The position numbers were made by a program, and so were the translations under genes. A DNA stretch of 5,848 nt from Pseudomonadota bacterium (GTDB taxonomy: Bacteria > Myxococcota > Myxococcia > Myxococcales > Vulgatibacteraceae), in contig JAEZJH010000449.1 in assembly GCA_023436385.1 (NCBI GenBank), positions 1-5,848 of the forward strand, in the 5' to 3' direction. Positions within the stretch are counted from its first letter, which is position 1. Each line of letters begins with the position of its first letter. This document shows positions 1 to 5,848 of this stretch, piece after piece. The notes under the pieces are model-generated. The model was not told where the DNA came from. It was given only the letters and a program-made list of their open reading frames with translations, and searched no databases.

Positions 1-17
1 AGACGCCGAAGGCGAGG

Positions 18-509
18 ATGGGGCGGCGGCCCGCGAGGCCGGATCCGCCGCTGCCGGAGCCCAGGCGCCGGAGCATCGAGGAGGTCACCGACGAGGAGCT
101 CCTCGGGGCGATCCAATCCTCGCCGACCCTCACCGCCTGCGCCCTACAGCTGGGCGTGCCGGTGGCGGACATGAACGCGCGGCTCTGCAGCGAGGACACA
201 TCGAAGCTCCTCCGGGAGGCGCGGCTCGCCGCCGGCGAGCTCGCCGACACGAAGCTGGTCCTCGCGATGCCGGCGATGGCCCAGTACCACAAGGACCTCG
301 CCGAGGATTCCAGCCCGGTGGACGCGATCCGCCTGGGCGCGGCGCGCGGCGCCTACGAGATGGGCGCGCGGGTGTTGAAGGCCGATCGGGCGAACCCGAC
401 CGCCAAGCGGCTGGGTTGGGTGCAGCCGCCTCCGCCGATGGAGGTCGAGATCGAGGAGGACGAGACGCAGCCGTCGCTCGAGGAGGCGCCGCCCGCGGGC
501 TCGGCGTAG
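18..509 (+). CDS. Probable phage terminase small subunit (helix-turn-helix protein)
   Basis: This 163-residue protein probably recognises the packaging site on phage DNA and recruits the large terminase, in the infected cell's cytoplasm. A basic, proline-rich N-terminus (residues 2-18, many Arg and Pro) precedes a predicted helix-turn-helix at about residues 24-57, where TLTACALQLGVPVADMNARL fits the helix-turn-recognition helix pattern. Helical sequence follows (62-132), then a proline run (137-140) and an acidic tail (142-156, mostly Glu/Asp); acidic C-termini are common in small terminases. Its place 18 bases upstream of a clear large terminase is the strongest argument for the role, since small subunits diverge too far to call from sequence alone. 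ATG at 18 follows GAAGG (8-12). It is the only start visible, but the frame is open back to the window edge, so a longer N-terminus is possible. Another small DNA-binding regulator is the alternative. Confidence 0.72.
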   Translation: MGRRPARPDPPLPEPRRRSIEEVTDEELLGAIQSSPTLTACALQLGVPVADMNARLCSEDTSKLLREARLAAGELADTKLVLAMPAMAQYHKDLAEDSSPVDAIRLGAARGAYEMGARVLKADRANPTAKRLGWVQPPPPMEVEIEEDETQPSLEEAPPAGSA

Positions 510-517
510 CCGCAGCC

Positions 518-524
518 GAGGTGA
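518..524 (+). promoter_or_regulatory. Ribosome binding site of the large terminase gene
   Basis: GAGGTGA is a near-perfect Shine-Dalgarno match, four bases before the GTG at 528. It supports this GTG as the start although ATG is used by the neighbouring genes. The site lies in the 18-base gap after the preceding stop codon. Confidence 0.75.
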
Positions 525-527
525 CGC

Positions 528-1793
528 GTGGCGTTCTACGATCCTCGCCGGCTCCATGCGGGCCAGGGCGAGGTGTATCGCTCGTCCGCGCGCTTCCGGT
601 ACGTGTGCTGCGGCCGAGGCTGGGGCAAGACCCACCTGGCCATGGCCGAGGTGCTCCGGGTCGTGACCACCGACCCGCGGGCGCGTTCGGGGCAGCGCGG
701 CTTCGAGGTGCTCTACGTCGGGCCGACGCGCAACCAGGTCCGCGCGATCGCGTGGGAGTGGCTGAAGTCGATGATCCCGGAGGACTGGCTCGTCAAGGGC
801 CGGTTCAACGAGACGCTCATGGAGGCCCAGCTGGTCTGGGGACCGAAGATCCAGCTCGTCGGCGCCGACAAGCTCCGCGCCCAGCGTGGCCGCTCGGTGA
901 ACTTTGCGGTGCTCGACGAGTTCGCGCACATGCGCGAGGGAATCTGGAAGGCGGTCCGTCCGACCCTTCGGACCCGGGGCGACCGGGCGCTGATCATCAC
1001 CACGCCCAACGGGCCGAACCACGCCTTCGAGCTGTGGAACCAGGTGCAGCAGGACCAGCGCTGGAAGGTCTGGACCAAGCCGACCTGGTCGTGGACGGGC
1101 GCCGACAAGGACAACATCGAGGAGGCGAAGGAGACGCTCTCCCGGGTCGACTTCGAGCAGGAGTACGGCGCCAACTTCGCCGCCCTCAGCGGCGCGGTGT
1201 ATTGCGACTTCTCCGTCGACAACGTCGTTCCGGTGGAGCTCGACCGTCGGCTCCCACTGGCGATCGGCCAGGACTTCAACGCCCGCAACTACTCGACGGT
1301 CTTCGGGCAGCTGCACGGCGACGAGCTGTGGGTGGTCGACGAGATGCTCACCTCGACCACCCTGCAGGACCACATCGCGGCGCTGCAGCGGAAGCTGGTG
1401 GCCATGGGCTACCCCGATTTCCGCGACGTGCAGCGGGTGACCTTCTACACGGACGCATCCGGCGAATACAACCGGACCTCCGAGAAGACCCCGATGTCCG
1501 ACGGCCGGCTGATGCGGCAGGCCGGTTTCATGTGTCGGGGGCCGCAGCAGAACCCCGCCGTGCTCGATCGCGTGCGCGTGGTGCAGGGGCTGATCCGGAA
1601 CGCCAACGGGCGCCGGCGGCTGCTCGTCAACCCGCGCTGTGCCGAGCTGAAGCGGTGCCTGATGAACCAGGTTTGGACTCGATGGGGGAAGCCGGACAAG
1701 GTCGCCGGCCTCGATCATTTCCCCGACGCCCTCGGCTACCTGAGCTGGGGTCTCTTCCCGCTCAAGAAGGGCGGATACGCGGAGGCTGCCTGA
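528..1793 (+). CDS. Phage terminase large subunit (ATPase and nuclease)
   Basis: This is the DNA-packaging motor: ATP hydrolysis drives DNA through the portal into the prohead, and a C-terminal RNase H-like nuclease cuts the concatemer. The 421-residue length is normal for the family. In the N-terminal ATPase, Walker A is GRGWGKT (residues 29-35), Walker B is FAVLDE (126-131, with D130 and catalytic E131), and the coupling motif is IITTPNG (156-162). In the nuclease half, GQDFN (D249), VVDEM (D271/E272), YTDASG (D309) and the closing DHFPDALGY (D396, D400) are spaced like the acidic metal-binding residues of terminase nucleases. Both halves appear intact, with no frameshift. The GTG start is fixed by the Shine-Dalgarno at 518-524 and places Walker A at the usual distance from the N-terminus. 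The stop overlaps the portal start by one base (TGATG). The identification is secure; the packaging type (cos or headful) cannot be told from sequence. Confidence 0.96.
   Translation: MAFYDPRRLHAGQGEVYRSSARFRYVCCGRGWGKTHLAMAEVLRVVTTDPRARSGQRGFEVLYVGPTRNQVRAIAWEWLKSMIPEDWLVKGRFNETLMEAQLVWGPKIQLVGADKLRAQRGRSVNFAVLDEFAHMREGIWKAVRPTLRTRGDRALIITTPNGPNHAFELWNQVQQDQRWKVWTKPTWSWTGADKDNIEEAKETLSRVDFEQEYGANFAALSGAVYCDFSVDNVVPVELDRRLPLAIGQDFNARNYSTVFGQLHGDELWVVDEMLTSTTLQDHIAALQRKLVAMGYPDFRDVQRVTFYTDASGEYNRTSEKTPMSDGRLMRQAGFMCRGPQQNPAVLDRVRVVQGLIRNANGRRRLLVNPRCAELKRCLMNQVWTRWGKPDKVAGLDHFPDALGYLSWGLFPLKKGGYAEAA
1781..1785 (+). promoter_or_regulatory. Ribosome binding site of the portal gene
   Basis: GGAGG lies seven bases before the ATG at 1793 and inside the last codons of the terminase gene. 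It decides the portal start. The portal reading frame stays open upstream to 416, across almost the whole terminase gene, but that extension encodes Arg/Gly/Ala-rich shadow sequence and has no comparable reason to be translated. Confidence 0.8.
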
Positions 1794-3322
1794 TGTTTGG
1801 GATTGCGAGCGAGGCCGCGCTGTCCGCCCTCGAGAAGCTCTCCAGCGATACCTCGGAGCGGTTGCGCCTGCTCCGGTTCGCCGATCGGTGGCGCATCTAC
1901 GCCGACGACTACAAGGACCTGGTCGAGACGGCGGTCCGGGCGATCTTCTCCGACGAGGAGAAGGCCAAGCGGATCTGCGCCGAGAGCGACTCGACGATCA
2001 ACCCGCTGAAGCAGGTCATCGACGAGACCTGGGCCTACCCGGGCGCGGACCGGCGCTTCGTAAACGAGGGAGGCGACCCCGACCCCGTCTACGAGGCGGT
2101 CAAGGAGGCAGCCGACTTCGACACGGTGATGGCGGAGGTCTTCACCGCGGCCGGCGGCTTCAACGATTGCATCATCCAGGTGCTGCCCGGCCTCGAGGAC
2201 GAGCAGGGCTGGCAGGTCGGTCTCCCCACCGTGCAGGTGTTCTTCCCGCACGAGTGCTCCGTGATCTCCGACCCGCGCGACCGCTCGCAGATCAAGGAAC
2301 TGCGCTACATCACCGAGCGCGATGATGGGCAGGAAGTCATCGTCTGCTGGACCCGGGACGAGCACTGGGTGGAGATTGGTGGCCGGCGAACCTGGGCCGA
2401 TGGCCGAAGCGACACGGTGAACCCGTTCGGCCGCCTGCCCTTTGTCCCGGTCCACCGCGGGCTCCGCGCCGCCTGCTTCTGGGATGCGTCGACCGGCCAG
2501 GACCTCGTCGAGTTCACGCTGCAGTACGCCCGAGACTGGGCGGTGCTGAACTTCACCCAGCACCAGCAGAGCTTCAACCAGATCCACGTGAAGGGCGTCG
2601 ACGAGAACTGGGGCGGCTTCAAAACGATGGGCCCAGGGACGCTCTTCCGCACCGGCGACGACGTGGAGGTGAATGTCCTCGACCTCCATGCCGAGCTGCA
2701 GCCGACCATCGAGAAGCTGAAGACGCAGCTCACGATGTTCCTGCAGAGCCACTCCGTGAACGCGGAGCGATACATGCAGAACCCCGGGCAGGCGCCGATG
2801 AGCGGCGTGGCCCGGGAGATCGAGCGGAAGGACCTGATCGACAAGCGCCGGCGTTCCTTCCCGATGATGCTCCGCGCCGAGCGCGAGTTCGCCGCGCTCT
2901 ACCGGTGGGCCTACAACTGGCACCGGAAGGAGCCGATCTCGGAGGACGCGAAGTTCGACGTGGCCATCCGCGACGAGGAGATCCTCCAGTCGCCGAAGGA
3001 GAAGGCCGAGACACGCAAGGTCGAGCTCGAGGTCCTCGAGAAGGAACGCGCCCTCGGCCTTCGCACCCCCGCCGAGCAGCTCGCCGCCGACCTAGGCATC
3101 TCCATCGAGGACGCCGAAGCGCGTCTCAAGGCCGTCCCGCCCAAGCCGCAGATCTTCGCGTACCACATCGAGTCCGGGATGGTTTCCCGCGACCAGGTCC
3201 TGGTCTCCCTCGGCTTCGATCCGATCGGCGGCGAGGAAGGCAAGCTCACCCTTCCCGAGCTCCGGGCTAAGTACCCGGAGCGCTACGGCGCCGCCCCGTC
3301 CAGCTCGGCCGCCCAGGAGTAA
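1793..3322 (+). CDS. Phage portal protein
   Basis: This 509-residue protein is likely the subunit of the dodecameric portal ring at one capsid vertex. The ring is the DNA channel, the terminase docking site and the start point of head assembly. It directly follows the large terminase, as portals usually do, and its length suits the SPP1 gp6-like/HK97-like range. Residues 20-110 are helical and charged; 130-208 alternate strands and turns. NPFGRLPFVPVHRG (210-223) resembles the conserved 'hPfg.iPvvp' segment of portal proteins. A long helical region follows, including MSGVAREIERKDLIDKRRRS (336-355), like the 'SG.A' motif and basic helix seen in portals. Residues 400-425 are strongly charged and could form a coiled coil, and the tail (about 480-509) is Pro/Ser/Ala-rich. 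The N-terminus MFGIASEAALSALEKL follows a good ribosome site. Family membership is from motif pattern and context, not a search. Confidence 0.88.
   Translation: MFGIASEAALSALEKLSSDTSERLRLLRFADRWRIYADDYKDLVETAVRAIFSDEEKAKRICAESDSTINPLKQVIDETWAYPGADRRFVNEGGDPDPVYEAVKEAADFDTVMAEVFTAAGGFNDCIIQVLPGLEDEQGWQVGLPTVQVFFPHECSVISDPRDRSQIKELRYITERDDGQEVIVCWTRDEHWVEIGGRRTWADGRSDTVNPFGRLPFVPVHRGLRAACFWDASTGQDLVEFTLQYARDWAVLNFTQHQQSFNQIHVKGVDENWGGFKTMGPGTLFRTGDDVEVNVLDLHAELQPTIEKLKTQLTMFLQSHSVNAERYMQNPGQAPMSGVAREIERKDLIDKRRRSFPMMLRAEREFAALYRWAYNWHRKEPISEDAKFDVAIRDEEILQSPKEKAETRKVELEVLEKERALGLRTPAEQLAADLGISIEDAEARLKAVPPKPQIFAYHIESGMVSRDQVLVSLGFDPIGGEEGKLTLPELRAKYPERYGAAPSSSAAQE
3315..3320 (+). promoter_or_regulatory. 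Ribosome binding site of the first exported-protein gene
   Basis: AGGAGT sits in the last portal codons, six bases before the ATG at 3327. Because it lies inside the upstream gene and the stop-to-start gap is only four bases, translation of this gene is probably coupled to that of the portal. This argues that the exported genes belong to the same late transcript. Confidence 0.7.
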
Positions 3323-3326
3323 ACCC

Positions 3327-3671
3327 ATGCGCAAGCGCTTCCTCTCCGCGGCCATCGTGGCCGCCTCGATCCTCGTGTGCGCTCCGCCTGCCTCCGCCGA
3401 CGAGTACATCCTCGACCCGAGCAAGGCGATCACGCTCCCGACATGTGCCGCCGGCGGCGGCGCGTCGGTCGCCGTCCCGGCCGGCCTCTACCTCCTGATC
3501 GGCGCCGGCGAGGAAGGCCGGATCTGCTTCGCCGGCACCTGCGCCACCGGCGGCATGATCGTCCACGTCGGCACCCGCGACCTCGTCTACATGCGCCGCG
3601 ACGGCCTCGCGTCCTGCCGCAGCACCAACGCGATCGCCGTCCACCAGCTCGTCCCAGCGGAGAAGCGCTGA
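3327..3671 (+). CDS. Small secreted cysteine-containing protein, function unknown
   Basis: I do not recognise a family. The 114-residue product begins with a textbook Sec signal peptide: basic MRKR, a hydrophobic core at residues 5-17, and cleavage most likely after ASA (22-24), giving a mature protein of about 90 residues starting DEYILDP. The mature part has four cysteines (C40, C67, C72, C97), enough for two disulfides in the periplasm or outside the cell. It looks like a compact beta-rich domain: VAVPAGLYLLIGAG at 48-61, a C-x4-C turn at 67-72, and MIVHVGTRDLVYMRRDG at 77-93. ILVC (15-18) is not a good lipobox because the residue before Cys is Val. The gene lies four bases after the portal stop and overlaps the next gene by one base (TGATG), so it belongs to the same operon. 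A role as partner or chaperone for the large exported protein downstream is a guess. Confidence 0.85.
   Translation: MRKRFLSAAIVAASILVCAPPASADEYILDPSKAITLPTCAAGGGASVAVPAGLYLLIGAGEEGRICFAGTCATGGMIVHVGTRDLVYMRRDGLASCRSTNAIAVHQLVPAEKR
3659..3662 (+). promoter_or_regulatory. Ribosome binding site of the lectin-like exported protein
   Basis: GGAG ends eight bases before the ATG at 3671. It selects this start over the longer in-frame opening that reaches back to 3377 inside the preceding gene. The signal peptide beginning exactly at 3671 confirms the choice. Confidence 0.65.
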
Positions 3672-5545
3672 TGCTCCGTCGCACCGCCATCGCCGCCCTG
3701 GTGGCCGCGCTCCTCGCCCCATCGGCGGCTGTCGCCGGGAGCCTGTCCATCGGTTCGGGCCCGACCACCACCGGCGGCGGGATGCCCCTGTTCCAGGCGC
3801 CGCTCTCGCGCCCCGGCCTGATCCCCGCCGACCTGACCTGCACGGACGGCACGCCGGCTACGGGCTGGCGCTGCGGCGTGCCCGCCGGCGAGGACCGCTG
3901 GGCCTGCTGGGGGCCTGACGGGAGCGAAGTGCCGGTCACGCAGGGCACCGGGCCCACGTACGAGAACACGCCCTACGGGCGGGCGGCGAACATCGCCACG
4001 GAGGCGGCAGCGCCATCGATCTCCACCGCAAATGCGGGCATCTTCGAACAGATCTGGGTGCAACCGCATACGCTGGTAGTGATCGGTGAATCCGGCGTGG
4101 CCGGAAAGGCCGGCTGGTACTTCTCCCACGGCCAGGCGGTGGTCGGCGGGATCGACGTTCAGGATACAGGCACCGGCCTGATTTGCCGCTGGAATTGGGC
4201 GGGCGGATCAGTTCAGGCAGAGATCACGGAACGGCGTAGTGCGTTGGGCGTGCGGTTCTGCGAATGGACCGGATCGCAGTTCATCGCGCGCACGAACGGT
4301 AGTGAGCAGGCGACCACCTCCGCGGCCGTGCCGCTGGCGCCAACGGGAAAGTCCATTTGGTTCGGTCGCTACGAAGCAACGACCGGTACGCGGCAGATCA
4401 ACAGCCGGCAGATCGCCATGTTGATCTACAACTGCCCGCTGTCGGCCGAGTCCCGTGCCCGCCTCGAATCCCAGGTCTACGGCACTCGCGCCAGCGACGG
4501 TCGCCCGATCACGACCACCCGCGCCGGGCCGGCGTGGTGCGACGGCGGCTACCAGGTGGGCGACAACGCGCCGTGCGTGAGTGCGGCGGGGCTGGAGAGC
4601 AAGGGGGCGGTGCTGTCCTGGGCGCAAAACGGCGCCCGCCCCGATCTGTGGGCGACGTTCATCGGCACCCCCACGATCACTGGTCCAGACGCCGACGGCT
4701 GGTACACGTACACGGACGACGACGTGGCTGCGCGGGAGGTAAAGCGGCTGGGAATCATCGGGGCCGGGTCGGTCACCGATGGGTCCTACGTGGTGTCCTG
4801 CGAGATGCGGCCGGGTACTCTCACGCAGGCCCACACGCTGATTTCCAAGACCGCCGGGCCAGGCACGATCACGACGGGTGCTGGCGGCGACTGCTCGACG
4901 TGGAACATCACGCTCGACACCGCCCGCCGGTACTCCTGCCCGATCAACATCACGGGAACCGATGCGACCACCGAATTGACCTTCGTTTTTGAGGTGGGTT
5001 TCGATAGGCTAGTCGCGACGGTCGGTGACATCGGCATCCGCCAGTGTCAGATCGAGAAGTCCACCGCCCCCGGCCGTCGCTGCGACGCGGGGGCGAGCCC
5101 GACGACGTGCCCCGGCGACCAGCATACCGTCTCCACCGCCGGGTGGCCGGTGGCGAGCGGGTGGTGCGAGGCGGACGTGATGCTCGCCGGCGCGCCTATC
5201 CCATCCAGCTACATCTTCGACACGCGGGGACCTGCAGCAGGAAGCGCGGGAATTGGTGTGTATTTCGGCGTGGCCGGAAGCACGCTAAGCGGATTTACGA
5301 GCCCGCCTGTGCAAACATTCACAACCCCATCCCTTACCTGGCAGGCGGGGAGCACCTACCGGATCGGTCTGCGGTGGGGCGGTGGTCGCGCGCAGATCGT
5401 CCGGGATGGCGTGGTTGTCGGAACCACGGATGGCGCGTCTAATCCGACGAGTCACAGCGGCACGGCCACGATCGGATCGGCTAGGCCGTTCTCCGACCGG
5501 CAGCCCAACGGCACGATCGCCAACCTACGCTGCGGGAGGCTCTAA
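3671..5545 (+). CDS. Large exported multi-module protein with lectin/carbohydrate-binding-like domains
   Basis: The 624-residue product starts with a Sec signal peptide (MLRRTAIAALVAALLAP, probable cleavage after AVA at 20-22). A Gly/Thr/Pro-rich segment (23-56) and a Cys-containing N-terminal stretch (57-95) follow. Three putative beta-rich modules come next. The first (about 97-271) ends in YNCPLSAESRARLESQVYG (253-271), the 'y.rpLs..E...l' ending of LamG/concanavalin-like domains. The second (about 314-470) ends in IRQCQIEKSTAPG, like the 'QLEkGstaT' ending of carbohydrate-binding-type modules in phage tail proteins. The third (about 481-624) has YRIGLRWGG, IVRDGVVVG (576-584), TIGSARPF and a final NGTIANLRCGRL, again LamG-like. 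All 16 cysteines lie beyond the signal peptide, consistent with disulfides outside the cytoplasm. No catalytic motif is seen, so binding to a surface glycan is the likeliest role. A tail fibre or other virion adhesin is the alternative, but the export signal argues against cytoplasmic assembly. Confidence 0.8.
   Translation: MLRRTAIAALVAALLAPSAAVAGSLSIGSGPTTTGGGMPLFQAPLSRPGLIPADLTCTDGTPATGWRCGVPAGEDRWACWGPDGSEVPVTQGTGPTYENTPYGRAANIATEAAAPSISTANAGIFEQIWVQPHTLVVIGESGVAGKAGWYFSHGQAVVGGIDVQDTGTGLICRWNWAGGSVQAEITERRSALGVRFCEWTGSQFIARTNGSEQATTSAAVPLAPTGKSIWFGRYEATTGTRQINSRQIAMLIYNCPLSAESRARLESQVYGTRASDGRPITTTRAGPAWCDGGYQVGDNAPCVSAAGLESKGAVLSWAQNGARPDLWATFIGTPTITGPDADGWYTYTDDDVAAREVKRLGIIGAGSVTDGSYVVSCEMRPGTLTQAHTLISKTAGPGTITTGAGGDCSTWNITLDTARRYSCPINITGTDATTELTFVFEVGFDRLVATVGDIGIRQCQIEKSTAPGRRCDAGASPTTCPGDQHTVSTAGWPVASGWCEADVMLAGAPIPSSYIFDTRGPAAGSAGIGVYFGVAGSTLSGFTSPPVQTFTTPSLTWQAGSTYRIGLRWGGGRAQIVRDGVVVGTTDGASNPTSHSGTATIGSARPFSDRQPNGTIANLRCGRL
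5534..5539 (+). promoter_or_regulatory. Ribosome binding site of the last, partial gene
   Basis: GGGAGG lies five bases before the ATG at 5545, within the final codons of the preceding gene. It supports translation of the truncated gene at the right edge and coupling to the gene before it (TAATG overlap). Confidence 0.75.
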
Positions 5546-5848
5546 TGCGCCGCACCATCGTCGCCTCCATCCTCGCCGCCGCCGCGCTCGCGGGCGGGGT
5601 CTACGGCGGCGCCCGGCTCGTCGCCGGCGACCCGCCGGTCTGCGAGCTGAACACGGTCTTTGGCCCGGCCGGCGAGCTGGCCCAGCTCCGCGGCGCGGAG
5701 CACGTCCCGCCCGCGGCCCCGGAGGAGATCGTCGGCGCTGTCCTGGCCCTGCGCCTGCTCCCTGGCGCCGAGGCCGGCCCGGCGCTGTCGCCGGCGTGGG
5801 TCCAGCCGCCCGGCCTCGTGCGGGCCCCGGTGGACTGCGGGGACTACG
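5545..5848 (+). CDS. Third exported or membrane-anchored protein, partial (3' end outside window)
   Basis: Only the first 101 codons are present, open to the window edge with no stop. The N-terminus has two arginines and a long hydrophobic stretch, MRRTIVASILAAAALAGGVY (1-20), extending to about residue 28 with one Arg at 24. It can be read as a signal peptide (possible cleavage near 27-28, before DPP) or as an uncleaved inner-membrane anchor with the rest outside. The visible exported part (29-101) is rich in Ala, Pro, Leu and Gly and has two cysteines (C33 and C98), with a possible helix at 58-73 (EEIVGAVLALRLLPGA). No family is recognised. A spanin-like or holin-type lysis protein was considered because of the single N-terminal hydrophobic segment, but nothing specific supports it. 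ATG overlaps the preceding stop by one base (TAATG), with a strong ribosome site, so the gene continues the operon. Codon use is extremely GC-rich. Confidence 0.75.
   Translation, partial: MRRTIVASILAAAALAGGVYGGARLVAGDPPVCELNTVFGPAGELAQLRGAEHVPPAAPEEIVGAVLALRLLPGAEAGPALSPAWVQPPGLVRAPVDCGDY

Noticed and set aside
144..1718. A 524-codon open frame on the minus strand opposite the terminase genes.
   Set aside because: Composition is His/Arg/Leu/Val-rich shadow sequence with no motif, it opposes two well-supported genes, and similar antisense openings occur throughout the window because stop codons are rare in this GC-rich DNA.
416..1792. The portal reading frame stays open upstream across the terminase gene, giving a possible 968-residue protein.
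   Set aside because: The upstream part is Arg/Gly/Ala-rich low-complexity sequence typical of an alternate frame in GC-rich DNA and overlaps a certain terminase. The ribosome site at 1781-1785 and portal-like N-terminus place the start at 1793.
18..3322. Gene transfer agent instead of a phage.
   Set aside because: The terminase-portal order fits both, but the helix-turn-helix small terminase and absence of the GTA-type protease/capsid genes right after the portal give no positive support; it cannot be excluded without flanking sequence.
3372..3383. Possible lipobox (ILVC) in the small secreted protein, making it a lipoprotein.
   Set aside because: The residue before Cys18 is Val, not Gly/Ala/Ser, and a good signal-peptidase I site (ASA, residues 22-24) follows directly.
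3504..3536. Inverted repeat GCCGGCGA/TCGCCGGC with a 17-base loop, a possible hairpin.
   Set aside because: It lies inside a coding region, has no T-run, and short GC-only palindromes are expected by chance at this base composition, so it is not called a terminator or regulatory site.
3377..3670. An upstream in-frame extension of the lectin-like gene within the small secreted gene.
   Set aside because: It encodes an Arg/Pro-rich shadow of the upstream gene; starting at 3671 yields a clean signal peptide with a ribosome site.

Overview
The window looks like the start of the late (packaging and head) operon of a tailed bacteriophage or prophage. It is very GC-rich (roughly two thirds G+C by eye) and every gene lies on the + strand. 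The Shine-Dalgarno sites are strong, and start and stop codons abut or overlap by one base. The host is therefore probably a high-GC bacterium; the Sec-type signal peptides and paired cysteines in the last three genes are compatible with a Gram-negative host, but the sequence does not fix a taxon.

The left part (1-3322) is a classic packaging block. A small helix-turn-helix protein, a probable small terminase subunit (18-509), is followed by the large terminase ATPase/nuclease (528-1793, clear Walker A/B and nuclease aspartates) and then the portal protein (1793-3322). Together these would recognise the phage DNA, cut and pump it, and form the channel through which it enters the prohead.

The right part (3327-5848) is the unexpected part. 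Where a protease, scaffold or major capsid gene would usually follow the portal, there are three co-transcribed genes whose products all begin with an export signal or membrane anchor. They are a 114-residue secreted four-cysteine protein (3327-3671), a 624-residue secreted protein with apparent lectin/carbohydrate-binding modules and 16 cysteines (3671-5545), and a third N-terminally hydrophobic protein cut by the window edge (5545-5848). I do not recognise a named system for this trio. The best reading is a phage-encoded exported module, possibly a surface-binding one, inserted in or attached to the late operon. Its role is inferred only.

There is no stretch above about 20 bases without a gene, and I see no RNA gene, transposon, CRISPR array, terminator or convincing promoter. 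The operon promoter must lie upstream of the window.
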